The translations under genes and the position numbers were made by a program. From positions 1-8,443 of the forward strand of contig RPYR01000152.1 of assembly GCA_008671285.1 (NCBI GenBank): DNA of 8,443 bases, in the 5' to 3' direction. This DNA is from Collinsella aerofaciens. GTDB taxonomy: Bacteria > Actinomycetota > Coriobacteriia > Coriobacteriales > Coriobacteriaceae. The notes below the pieces were generated by a model. That model saw nothing but the letters and a program-made list of their open reading frames with translations. It ran no database searches and had not been told where the DNA came from. The first letter of the stretch is position 1, and every line of letters starts with the position of its first letter. Of the stretch, positions 1-7,202 are shown one piece after another.

Positions 1-68
1 TCGCCCCCCAAACTCCCCCACACCCGGTATGCGCGCCCCACCGCGACATTGGCCGACGGCGCAAAATG

Positions 69-130
69 GGGCGGACCCCCGATTGCCAAAACGTGCGCAA
101 CAGCACGCTCCAGCAATCGGGGGTCCGCCC
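69..130 (-). terminator. Large perfect stem-loop after xerD, probable terminator
   Basis: Arms 69-86 and 113-130 are perfect 18-bp reverse complements. The 26-base interior holds a second 5-bp stem (92-96 with 103-107), separated by a 5x5 internal loop. It begins 33 bases past the xerD stop. On the minus strand the hairpin is followed by CATTTTGC, a short, imperfect U-rich tail. Position and strength fit the terminator of the pyrG-xerD transcript. The arms are unusually long for a simple terminator, so a repeated mobile or REP-like palindrome is an alternative. Bases 1-68 beyond it show no recognisable feature. Confidence 0.6.
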
Positions 131-163
131 TCAGATAGCATGTAATTGCAGCTCAGCAGCGTA

Positions 164-1105
164 TTAGCGATGTGCCAGCGGGTGGGCCGCCAGGTAAACC
201 TCGGTCAGCTGCGTACGATCGACATGCGTGTAGACCTGCGTCGTCGATATATCGGCGTGCCCCAAAATCTCCTGCAGCACGCGAAGGTCCGCGCCGCCCG
301 CGAGCATATGGGTGGCAAAGGAGTGGCGCAACGCGTGCGGATGGAGTCCCACCAACCCCACCTGGCGTCCGTAGCGCTCGCATATGACGTGAACACCCTG
401 ACGCGACAGACGCCCGCCGTTCTTGTTTAAAAAGACCGCCGGCGTCTCTGTCCCACGAGCATGAGCCGCCAGAAGTCGGCGCCCATCACATATATAGTGC
501 GTCAGGGCACGCGCCGCGCTTCCCACCAAAGGGGCCAGACGCTCCTTGGAGCCCTTGCCGCGAACCAGCACAAAGCCGTCATCGGCATGGATATCACTCA
601 CATCGAGCCCCACCAGCTCGCTCACGCGCAGGCCGCACCCATACAGCACTTCCAAGATAGCGCGATCGCGCAGACCCATCTCACCATCCGGAAAATCCTG
701 GTCGAGCAATGCCGAAACATCCTCCACCGAAAGGCACTCCGGCAGGCGCTCGGCCTTTTTTGGCAAACGCAACGCCGCCGTAGGATTTTGGGTCACGGCC
801 CCATCGCGCACCAAAAAGGCATGCAGGCCTTTGACGGCAGCGAGCGCGCGCTCCACCGAGGCATCGGAATAGCCCCCATCGCGCCGATCGGCGATAAAGT
901 CCTCAATGACCCGCCGACTCACGTCCTCAAAGGACGCAATGCCCGTCCGCTCCAGATATGCACAGTAGGTCGTCAGGTCTCGGCGATAGGCGGCAATCGT
1001 GTTACGCGCCAAGCCCCGCTCGACTGCAAGGTAATCAAGAAACTCCCCCGCCGCCACAGCGAGCGGCGAAGGAGCTTCTCCGATATGTTCCCGGTTCGCC
1101 GGCAA
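164..1105 (-). CDS. xerD: Site-specific tyrosine recombinase XerD
   Basis: XerD works with XerC at dif to resolve chromosome dimers near division, cutting DNA through a tyrosine. The 313-residue product is close to the usual size of about 300. The N-terminal SAM-like DNA-binding domain spans roughly residues 18-105 and the catalytic domain roughly 120-305. All six catalytic positions are visible with E. coli XerD spacing: R160 in GCGLRVSEL, K184 in RGKGSKERL, H257 and R260 in HALRHSFATH, H283 in LGHADISTTQ, and nucleophile Y292 in VYTHV. The start is a TTG only 2 bases after the pyrG stop, with no well-placed Shine-Dalgarno. It either relies on translational coupling or starts at a downstream GTG (residue 16 or so); no early in-frame ATG exists. 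Adjacency to pyrG is known in Actinobacteria (pyrG, Nudix gene, xerD in mycobacteria), which favours xerD over xerC or a phage integrase. The family is certain; the XerD label is fairly sure. Confidence 0.9.
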   Translation of the reverse strand: MPANREHIGEAPSPLAVAAGEFLDYLAVERGLARNTIAAYRRDLTTYCAYLERTGIASFEDVSRRVIEDFIADRRDGGYSDASVERALAAVKGLHAFLVRDGAVTQNPTAALRLPKKAERLPECLSVEDVSALLDQDFPDGEMGLRDRAILEVLYGCGLRVSELVGLDVSDIHADDGFVLVRGKGSKERLAPLVGSAARALTHYICDGRRLLAAHARGTETPAVFLNKNGGRLSRQGVHVICERYGRQVGLVGLHPHALRHSFATHMLAGGADLRVLQEILGHADISTTQVYTHVDRTQLTEVYLAAHPLAHR

Positions 1106-1107
1106 CC

Positions 1108-2775
<1,668 letters not shown>

Positions 2776-2824
2776 TTACCTGCGCTTCCCGTAGAAGTTG
2801 TCCATACACATCTTACGGGTCTTC

Positions 2825-2830
2825 ATTGTA
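2825..2830 (-). promoter_or_regulatory. Possible -10 box of pyrG
   Basis: TACAAT on the minus strand, inside TATTACAAT, lies about 55 bases before the pyrG ATG and downstream of the upstream gene's terminator. No convincing -35 lies 16-18 bases further up (CGAACT at 17). The inferred leader of about 45-50 nt holds two mutually exclusive short pairings: 2788-2793 with 2814-2819, and 2785-2788 with 2794-2797. The box is weakly supported; a promoter somewhere in 2770-2890 is likely because a terminator precedes it. Confidence 0.35.
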
Positions 2831-2888
2831 ATACTCGAGAAAGAAGCAGTTCGCCATTTTTCACCAAAGTGCTTGCATTTCTCCATCT

Positions 2889-2922
2889 CGAAACAAAACG
2901 CCGCCCGGAACCCGAGCGGCGT
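2889..2922 (-). terminator. Rho-independent terminator of the winged-helix gene
   Basis: On the minus strand a 7-bp GC stem (ACGCCGC at 2898-2904 with GCGGCGT at 2916-2922, 11-base loop) is followed directly by TTTTGTTTC. It begins 24 bases past the stop of the small DNA-binding protein gene. The U-rich tail is present only in the minus-strand reading, which fixes the orientation. Confidence 0.85.
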
Positions 2923-2946
2923 AACAACAACTTAGGCGGCAGATCG

Positions 2947-3285
2947 CTACCGATCGGCAAGCTCGTCCCTGAGCATATCCCGAACGAGCATACCCGCGCG
3001 GATGCCTTTCAGATACCACCCGCCGCGCTCGGTAAGGCAAATACCACCATTTGCAAGCTGGCCGCCATCCTCGCTATAACGCGAAACGACCTCGATCAAA
3101 CCGTCAGAATCCAAGCGCTCAATTGCGGCGCGGGCTCGATACGGAGACACCCCAACGTGCTCCGCAAGCGTTTTGCGCGAGAAGCCATATGTCCCGCCAC
3201 TTTCGGATTGCTGGGCAATCTCCATCAACACCAGCACTTCGACACGCTTCATATCGTTGACACTCGCACGACCCTTGCCCGCCAT
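2947..3285 (-). CDS. Small winged helix-turn-helix DNA-binding protein, target unknown
   Basis: A 112-residue cytosolic protein with no signal peptide or membrane segment. After a basic N-terminus (MAGKGRASVNDMKRVE), helix 1 (14-26) leads to a probable helix-turn-helix at 35-66, where FSRKTLAEHVGVSPYRARAA supplies the turn and recognition helix and IERLDSDGLIEVV the following helix. A wing occupies about 66-88 (SRYSEDGGQLANGGICLTERG), then an amphipathic C-terminal helix (90-110) that could serve dimerisation. The layout resembles MarR, Rrf2 and related winged-helix regulators, but the Rrf2 three-cysteine iron-sulfur motif is absent (only C83), so no family or ligand is assigned. The open frame extends upstream to a GTG at 3339, but an AGAGGAGG sequence sits 5 bases before the ATG at 3285, so that start is preferred. 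It stands alone between two terminators, with its own -10-like box. It is probably a transcription regulator; autoregulation is possible but unproven. Confidence 0.75.
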   Translation of the reverse strand: MAGKGRASVNDMKRVEVLVLMEIAQQSESGGTYGFSRKTLAEHVGVSPYRARAAIERLDSDGLIEVVSRYSEDGGQLANGGICLTERGGWYLKGIRAGMLVRDMLRDELADR

Positions 3286-3290
3286 GGCAG

Positions 3291-3298
3291 CCTCCTCT
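3291..3298 (-). promoter_or_regulatory. Shine-Dalgarno deciding the winged-helix gene start
   Basis: AGAGGAGG on the minus strand lies 5 bases before the ATG at 3285, near-perfect complementarity to the 16S tail. It supports a 112-residue product over the 130-residue GTG-initiated reading, whose GAGG lies only 1 base from its start codon. Confidence 0.8.
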
Positions 3299-3402
3299 AA
3301 CCGAGCACGAGCATCCAGCGCGCCGTTCACGACCGACACACCTCACGATGGCAGGTAATATCCATCATGCGGCATCCCGCTAAGGATGAAACAGTTACGA
3401 TT

Positions 3403-3410
3403 ATTGTATA
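3403..3410 (-). promoter_or_regulatory. Probable -10 region of the winged-helix gene
   Basis: TATACAAT on the minus strand is the best -10-like sequence between the upstream terminator and the ATG. No good -35 hexamer stands 17 bases upstream (GCCTAA). The leader would be about 110 nt. Weak -35 elements are common at promoters under regulator control, but this remains a motif match only. Confidence 0.45.
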
Positions 3411-3441
3411 CCGCCCAAATTGTTTTTAGGCAGGTAAACGG

Positions 3442-3459
3442 CTATTTTCGCCGAAATAG
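3442..3459. repeat. Short inverted repeat upstream of the winged-helix promoter
   Basis: CTATTT at 3442-3447 and AAATAG at 3454-3459 form a 6-bp inverted repeat around a 6-base GC-rich centre, about 32 bases upstream of the TATACAAT box and just downstream of the previous gene's terminator. An AT-rich dyad here could be an operator for the adjacent DNA-binding protein. It could equally be chance. Confidence 0.35.
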
Positions 3460-3473
3460 ACGCTTTATTGATC

Positions 3474-3506
3474 AAAAAGCCGTACCGGGCGCTAACCCGA
3501 TACGGC
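3474..3506 (-). terminator. Rho-independent terminator of the DUF1846 gene
   Basis: Arms 3479-3489 and 3496-3506 pair over 11 positions around a 6-base loop, followed on the minus strand by TTTTT (3474-3478). The one non-Watson-Crick position is a G-U wobble in minus-strand RNA but a C-A mismatch in plus-strand RNA, confirming orientation. It starts 34 bases past the stop codon. The palindrome TACCGCGGTA (3523-3532) lies between. Confidence 0.9.
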
Positions 3507-3540
3507 CAAAATGCGATGCAATTACCGCGGTACTTCAAAC

Positions 3541-5022
3541 TTAGCGATGGAAGAAACCACGACGCTCAAACTTGGGCTCGCAGCACACGTTGATTCCCAG
3601 TTTACGCAACACCGTCTCGTCCGTCGGCGAGATAATCACGCTAAAGAAGCCATCGCAACCGCGCAGCTGCTCCAGGCCCGAAAGGACACGAGCGGCCGTC
3701 TCGCTCGTAGCCGAGGTGATCGACAGCGCCATAAGCGTCTCGTCGGTGTGGAGGCGCGGGTTTTTGCTGCCCAGGAAATGCGTCTTGAGCTTGCTGATGG
3801 GCTCAATAGCCTCGTCGCTGATGACCTCGAGCTCAAGGTCGACGCCCGAGACATGCTTGAGGGCGTTCATAATGAGCGAACTTGCGGCGCCCAGGCGCGT
3901 GGAGGTCTTACCGGTCACCACGGAGCCATCGGGCATGACCATGGCGCCCACGGGACCACCCGTCAGCTGTTCCCTGGTTAGGGCGGCCGAGCGTGCCGGC
4001 GAATAGTTCTTATCGATGCCGGCCTTCTTCATAATAATCTTGAGACGGTCGACTTGCTCATCGCCCACACCGGTACGGCGCACATTTTCGACTGCGGTAA
4101 AGTAGCGGCGGACGATCTCCATCTTGGAGGCATCACGGCAGGCATCGTCATCGGTAATGGCAAAGCCGACCATATTGACGCCCATGTCCGTGGGGCTCTG
4201 GTAGGGGCTCTTGCCCAGGATCTTTTCCATCAGGGCACGGACCACCGGGAAGGCCTCGACGTCGCGGTTGTAGTTGACCGTGGTCTTGTTGTAGGCCTCA
4301 AGGTGGAAGGAATCGATGATGTTGGCATCGTCGAGGTCCGCCGTGGCGGCCTCGTAGGCAATATTGACCGGATGCGTCAGAGGAAGATTCCAGACCGGGA
4401 AGGTCTCAAACTTGGCATAACCGGCGGCGGTGCCGTGCTTATGCTCGTGATACAGCTGCGAGAGGCAGGTGGCGAGCTTGCCCGAGCCAGGGCCGGGCGC
4501 CGTCACGACAACGAGCGGACGCGTGGTCTCGACGAACTCGTTCTTGCCGTAGCCTTCGTCAGAAACGATCAGATCGACGTCGTGCGGATAGCCCTCAATG
4601 GGATAGTGCAGCTTGGCGGGAATGCCGAGTGCATTCAGACGATTGCGGAAGACGTCGGCAGCGGGCTGACCGGCATACTGCGTGATTACCACGGCCGCGA
4701 CAGCAAAACCGTTGCCGCGGAACAGGTCGACCAGGCGCAAGACGTCCTCGTCATAGGTAATGCCCAGGTCGCCACGGGCCTTGTTCTTCTCGATATGGTT
4801 TGCATTGATTGCGATGATGACCTCGACGTCGTCGGCAATGCTCTTGAGCATGCGGAACTTGCTGTCCGGCTCAAAACCCGGCAGCACGCGGCTGGCATGA
4901 TAGTCATCAAACAGCTTGCCGCCAAACTCCAAATAGAGCTTACCGCCAAACTGCGAGATGCGCTCCTTAATGTGAGCAGCCTGCAGCTCGATATACTTCG
5001 CGTTGTCGAAACCCTGGCGCAT
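3541..5022 (-). CDS. DUF1846 / UPF0371 family protein, function unknown
   Basis: The 493-residue soluble product matches the DUF1846 (UPF0371) family in length and features: MRQGFDNAKYIELQ at the start, GGKLYLEFGGKLFDDYHASRVLPGF (26-50), a phosphate-binding-loop-like TAPGPGSGKLATCLSQLYHE (174-193, K182), then WNLPLTHPVNIAYEAATADL (211-230), and a C-terminal half with PVGAMVMPDGSVVTGK (357-372) and a cysteine-rich end (INVCCEP, 477-483). A homologous structure was solved by structural genomics, but I know of no established biochemical role. The loop GPGSGK suggests nucleotide or phosphate binding; that is inference. The open frame reaches an ATG at 5046, but the family N-terminus, a CGGGAG Shine-Dalgarno 6 bases before 5022, and a TATAAT box only 16 bases from 5046 all favour 5022. 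It appears monocistronic, with its own promoter and terminator. Confidence 0.9.
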   Translation of the reverse strand: MRQGFDNAKYIELQAAHIKERISQFGGKLYLEFGGKLFDDYHASRVLPGFEPDSKFRMLKSIADDVEVIIAINANHIEKNKARGDLGITYDEDVLRLVDLFRGNGFAVAAVVITQYAGQPAADVFRNRLNALGIPAKLHYPIEGYPHDVDLIVSDEGYGKNEFVETTRPLVVVTAPGPGSGKLATCLSQLYHEHKHGTAAGYAKFETFPVWNLPLTHPVNIAYEAATADLDDANIIDSFHLEAYNKTTVNYNRDVEAFPVVRALMEKILGKSPYQSPTDMGVNMVGFAITDDDACRDASKMEIVRRYFTAVENVRRTGVGDEQVDRLKIIMKKAGIDKNYSPARSAALTREQLTGGPVGAMVMPDGSVVTGKTSTRLGAASSLIMNALKHVSGVDLELEVISDEAIEPISKLKTHFLGSKNPRLHTDETLMALSITSATSETAARVLSGLEQLRGCDGFFSVIISPTDETVLRKLGINVCCEPKFERRGFFHR

Positions 5023-5028
5023 GTATGG

Positions 5029-5034
5029 CTCCCG
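5029..5034 (-). promoter_or_regulatory. Shine-Dalgarno deciding the DUF1846 gene start
   Basis: CGGGAG on the minus strand lies 6 bases before the ATG at 5022. The in-frame ATG at 5046 has no comparable sequence and would leave a leader of about 9 nt from the TATAAT-driven start. Confidence 0.7.
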
Positions 5035-5061
5035 TCCCGTTTCCATTTAATGTTCTAGGCG

Positions 5062-5067
5062 ATTATA
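5062..5067 (-). promoter_or_regulatory. -10 box of the DUF1846 gene promoter
   Basis: A perfect TATAAT on the minus strand, within CGTTATAATC, lies 40 bases before the chosen ATG and predicts transcription from about 5055. The -35 position (GCATCG at 17 bases) is poor and no extended TG motif is present. Because the start falls here, the repeats and stem-loops at 5182-5576 lie upstream of the transcript rather than in its leader. Confidence 0.6.
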
Positions 5068-5181
5068 ACGGAGCCCGCCCTCCCCGATGCCCAGGCTACC
5101 AACAGGCACGAACCAAACATGCCCATCGCAACCACCGGGGACCCGGGGTAGCTCATTTGGGACGGGAAGCAAGTCACTCAA

Positions 5182-5244
5182 CACCAACAATGAAAACGTC
5201 ACAGGCAGAGCCAAAGCCAGCGAACGGGCACCAGAGCGAGCAAG
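5182..5244. repeat. Diverged 63-bp direct repeat, copy 1
   Basis: Runs from CACCAACAA to CAGAGCGAGCAAG and aligns without gaps to 5255-5317 (49 of 63 positions identical by hand count), with a 10-base spacer and a period of 73. A further remnant may precede it: AAGCAAG at 5166-5172 then CACTCA before CACCAACAA, resembling the spacer region of copy 2. No convincing reading frame is shared by the copies. Confidence 0.75.
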
Positions 5245-5254
5245 CTTCCCACTG

Positions 5255-5317
5255 CACCAACAAGGGGAACGTCGCAGGTGGAGCATAAGTCAGCGAAAGC
5301 CCGTCAGAGCGAGCAAG
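5255..5317. repeat. Diverged 63-bp direct repeat, copy 2
   Basis: Second copy of the 63-bp unit. Its last 21 bases (5297-5317) also form the left arm of the long stem-loop at 5297-5394. The ends of the unit are the best conserved (9 of 9 at the CACCAACAA end, 13 of 13 at CAGAGCGAGCAAG) and the divergence is internal, as in a repeated intergenic element with conserved termini. Confidence 0.75.
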
Positions 5318-5394
5318 GTGACGTGAAAGAGGAGGGCATAGGCCTTTTGGCCATGCCCGACGATTGAACGTCAGATTGCCGCTCTGGCGGGTTT
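5297..5394. other. Long quasi-symmetric stem-loop, possible structured RNA or palindromic element
   Basis: Four helices stack in order. Helix 1 pairs 5297-5311 with 5380-5394 (15 positions, two as G-U in plus-strand RNA). A bulged A5312 follows, then helix 2, 5313-5316 with 5376-5379. A 2x2 internal loop leads to helix 3, 5319-5324 with 5368-5373. A symmetric 9x9 internal loop leads to helix 4, 5334-5344 with 5349-5358 (10 bp, one bulged A, TTTT loop). The wobbles favour a plus-strand RNA, but read on the minus strand helix 4 is followed by the pyrimidine run TCCTCTTTC and could be a distal terminator of the ADI operon. No open reading frame or promoter was recognised within it. It could be a small non-coding RNA, a palindromic mobile remnant, or a terminator complex. 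Confidence 0.55.
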
Positions 5395-5407
5395 GCAGCG
5401 TCGAGTG

Positions 5408-5435
5408 GTTCCGGCGTTTGGTAAAACGCCGGAAC
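5408..5435. other. 12-bp stem-loop, last of the hairpin array
   Basis: Arms 5408-5419 and 5424-5435 are perfect reverse complements around a 4-base loop. No U-tract follows on either strand, so it is not a standard terminator alone. On the minus strand it lies 8 bases beyond the stronger hairpin at 5444-5474. Confidence 0.6.
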
Positions 5436-5443
5436 ACAAGAGC

Positions 5444-5474
5444 GCCCCCTCCCGCGCACGGAACGGGAGGGGGC
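5444..5474 (-). terminator. Probable terminator of the ADI operon
   Basis: A perfect 11-bp GC stem (5444-5454 with 5464-5474, 9-base loop) lies 103 bases past the carrier stop. The minus-strand tail GCTCTTGTGTT is only moderately U-rich. It is the strongest hairpin of the array and the best single terminator candidate, though release may be shared with neighbouring hairpins. Confidence 0.6.
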
Positions 5475-5490
5475 TAAAGGTAGGAGTCTA

Positions 5491-5511
5491 CCGGTGGGGT
5501 TACCCCACCGG
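5491..5511. other. GC stem-loop in the transporter 3' region
   Basis: CCGGTGGGG at 5491-5499 pairs with CCCCACCGG at 5503-5511 around a 3-base turn. No U-tract follows on the minus strand. Confidence 0.5.
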
Positions 5512-5528
5512 ACAGACGATGACCAGGT

Positions 5529-5544
5529 GATCCTTTACAGGATC
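5529..5544. other. Short stem-loop in the transporter 3' region
   Basis: GATCCT at 5529-5534 pairs with AGGATC at 5539-5544 around a 4-base loop. It is modest on its own; noted because it is one of five consecutive hairpins after the carrier gene. Confidence 0.4.
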
Positions 5545-5561
5545 GTCATGGTTTCCGTGGG

Positions 5562-5576
5562 GTACCCAAGGGGTAC
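5562..5576. other. Stem-loop abutting the transporter stop codon
   Basis: GTACCC at 5562-5567 pairs with GGGTAC at 5571-5576 around AAG, directly against the stop codon (5577-5579). It may protect the 3' end of the message. No U-tract follows it. Confidence 0.45.
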
Positions 5577-7055
5577 TTAGAGCATCACGCAAGCGACGGT
5601 CAGGATGACGGCGCAGACGACGGAGAGAGCGACGATGAGCTTAAGCGCAAACTTGAGCCAGGTCGTCCACTCGATCTTGGCCAAAGCAAGACCGCCCATG
5701 ATGGCGCCGGAGGTCGGGGTGAACAGGTTCACGACACCGATGGCGGCGGAGAAGATCATGACCATGACCTCGGGCGAGAAGCCGAGCTTAACAGCCAGCG
5801 GTCCCATAATGGGCATGGAGACAGTAGCCATACCGGAGGTCGAGGGGATCAGGAAGGACAGGCCGAAGTAGACCAGGAAGCTCATGGGAGCGAAGATCAC
5901 ACCGGACAGGCCAGCCAGGGCATTGGCGGCAGCGTCGAGGACGTAGACGTCGAGGCCGGTGTTAGCCATGAGGACGGAGATACCACGAGCGAGGGCGATG
6001 ACGAGAACAACGGACATCATGTCGGCAGCGCCGGTGATGAAGGTGTTGACGATCTGCTTCTCGGACAGGCCACCGATGATACCGATCAGGACAGCCATGA
6101 GGAAGAACCAGGTGGAAGCCTCGTCGAAGTACCACTGGCCAATGGGCAGGCCGGTGATCAGGGCAGACCAGCCCTGGACGACGGCGTTACCGTCGGCATC
6201 GTAGACAGCGCCAGCGTCAAAGAAGTTGGCGACGCCCTCGTTGAGGTCGGCCAGCGGGATGAAGCCGACGATCATGACGACGAAGGTGAAGGCAAAGGCG
6301 ATCAGAACACCCTTCTGACGACCGGTGAGCTTGACCTCATTGTGAACCTCGGAAGCAGCCTTGCCGTGAGCCTCTTCGGCGTCCTTGAGCTCCTGCATCG
6401 ACAGGATGGTGGAACCCTTGTCAGCCTTGACCTTCTTGGCATAGCTCATGACGAAGAAGATGGACATAGCAGTGGTAACAATCCACAGGACGGCACCGAG
6501 GCCGATGATGATGGACTGGTTGACCTCAATGCCAACGCCGGTCAGAGCGTCGACGGCAGCGCCGACGGCGAACGGGTTAACCGTGGAGCCCAGGCAGCCG
6601 CAGCCAGCGCCGAGCAGGACGGTGGCGGCACCGACCATCGGGTCGAAGCCAGCGGCCATCATGGTAGCGGCAAGCAAGGCGTAGAAGGGAACGGTCTCCT
6701 CGCACATACCATAGGTGGTACCACCGAGGGAGAAGATGAGCATCAGCACGGGAATGAGCATGATCTCATTACCCTTAAGCTTCTGCACCAGGACGGCGAT
6801 GCCGTTGTCCAGGGCGCCGGTCTCGGTCATCATGCCGAGGAAGCCGCCCAGGATCATAACGAAGAGGCAGACGGGCAGAGCGTCAGCGAAGCCCTTAATC
6901 GGGGCGGTGCAGAAATCGCTCAGACGGGCGGCAGTAACCGCGCCACCGGACGTGCCGGAGACGATAACGGTAATCACTGCGACAATTGCCAGCAGAGCAA
7001 GAAGAATGGTGAACGATGAAGGCATACCGCGCTTTTTCTTAGCGGTCTCAGTCAT
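5577..7055 (-). CDS. YfcC/DcuC-family membrane carrier, probable arginine/ornithine exchanger
   Basis: A 492-residue polytopic inner-membrane protein of the YfcC family (C4-dicarboxylate anaerobic carrier superfamily, which includes ArcD-like exchangers). After a basic cytosolic start (MTETAKKKRG), about 12 hydrophobic segments are visible, among them 14-33, 60-76, 98-112, 123-150, 182-204, 248-266, 315-330, 345-364, 384-404, 428-446 and 466-491, with a charged loop at 206-245. Family motifs occur in two related halves: GGTTYGMCEETVPFY (111-125) with GCLGSTVNPFAVG (153-165), and LIPSTSGMATVSMPIMGPLA (402-421) with FTPTSGAIMGG (445-455). It follows arcA and arcB, so arginine uptake coupled to ornithine export is the likely role; the substrate is inferred from context. 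The frame opens at 7082, but GAAGGGGGG places initiation at the ATG at 7055 (9-base spacing) rather than at 7064 or 7082. Confidence 0.88.
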   Translation of the reverse strand: MTETAKKKRGMPSSFTILLALLAIVAVITVIVSGTSGGAVTAARLSDFCTAPIKGFADALPVCLFVMILGGFLGMMTETGALDNGIAVLVQKLKGNEIMLIPVLMLIFSLGGTTYGMCEETVPFYALLAATMMAAGFDPMVGAATVLLGAGCGCLGSTVNPFAVGAAVDALTGVGIEVNQSIIIGLGAVLWIVTTAMSIFFVMSYAKKVKADKGSTILSMQELKDAEEAHGKAASEVHNEVKLTGRQKGVLIAFAFTFVVMIVGFIPLADLNEGVANFFDAGAVYDADGNAVVQGWSALITGLPIGQWYFDEASTWFFLMAVLIGIIGGLSEKQIVNTFITGAADMMSVVLVIALARGISVLMANTGLDVYVLDAAANALAGLSGVIFAPMSFLVYFGLSFLIPSTSGMATVSMPIMGPLAVKLGFSPEVMVMIFSAAIGVVNLFTPTSGAIMGGLALAKIEWTTWLKFALKLIVALSVVCAVILTVACVML

Positions 7056-7064
7056 AGTTCTCAT

Positions 7065-7073
7065 CCCCCCTTC
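7065..7073 (-). promoter_or_regulatory. Shine-Dalgarno deciding the transporter start
   Basis: GAAGGGGGG on the minus strand abuts the in-frame ATG at 7064 (too close) and lies 9 bases before the ATG at 7055. It also falls inside the frame opened at 7082, arguing against that start. Confidence 0.65.
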
Positions 7074-7088
7074 ATAAATCATTTACTG

Positions 7089-7139
7089 ATCTCGCCCGAA
7101 GCGGCTCTTCCGTGCCGTGCCTGCCGCCTGGTGCGAGAT
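7089..7139 (-). promoter_or_regulatory. Two-tier stem-loop in the transporter leader
   Basis: In minus-strand RNA ATCTCGC pairs with GCGAGAT (7089-7095 with 7133-7139), then a symmetric 5x5 internal loop, then GCGGC pairs with GCCGC (7101-7105 with 7123-7127) around a 17-base loop. It ends 16 bases before the Shine-Dalgarno of the transporter, so it could stabilise the message or tune translation. It matches no riboswitch class I recognise. Confidence 0.45.
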
Positions 7140-7155
7140 ATTTACCAGACAAAGC

Positions 7156-7187
7156 CGCTCGGGGTGTGCAGCAAGACACCCCGAGCG
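7156..7187 (-). promoter_or_regulatory. Perfect 12-bp intercistronic stem-loop after arcB
   Basis: Arms 7156-7167 and 7176-7187 are perfect reverse complements around an 8-base loop, 15 bases past the arcB stop. The minus-strand tail GGCTTTGTCTGG is only weakly U-rich, so partial termination or an RNA-stability barrier between arcB and the carrier is more likely than full termination. Confidence 0.6.
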
Positions 7188-7202
7188 AGATGCTAGATGC
7201 TC

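Noticed and set aside
164..1105. Phage or integron integrase marking an integrated element
   Set aside because: The protein is a standard-length XerD beside pyrG, a known chromosomal context, with no attachment-site duplication or phage genes around it.
4054..5058. 334-codon plus-strand open frame opposite the DUF1846 gene
   Set aside because: It is the shadow of a well-conserved minus-strand gene, with low-complexity composition typical of antisense frames in GC-rich DNA and no domain.
5182..5317. Possible CRISPR array
   Set aside because: There are only two 63-bp units with a 10-base spacer and 14 mismatches. This is not the exact 24-40 base repeat and similar-length spacer pattern of CRISPR, and no cas gene is near.
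5297..5394. Riboswitch in the leader of the DUF1846 gene
   Set aside because: The best promoter for that gene (TATAAT at 5062-5067) lies downstream of the fold, so the fold is outside the predicted transcript, and it matches no riboswitch class I recognise.
5025..5437. Several short open frames of 79-87 codons on both strands in the 5047-5440 interval
   Set aside because: They overlap one another on both strands, show no convincing ribosome binding site, and the direct repeats do not preserve any one of them. The interval is better read as non-coding.
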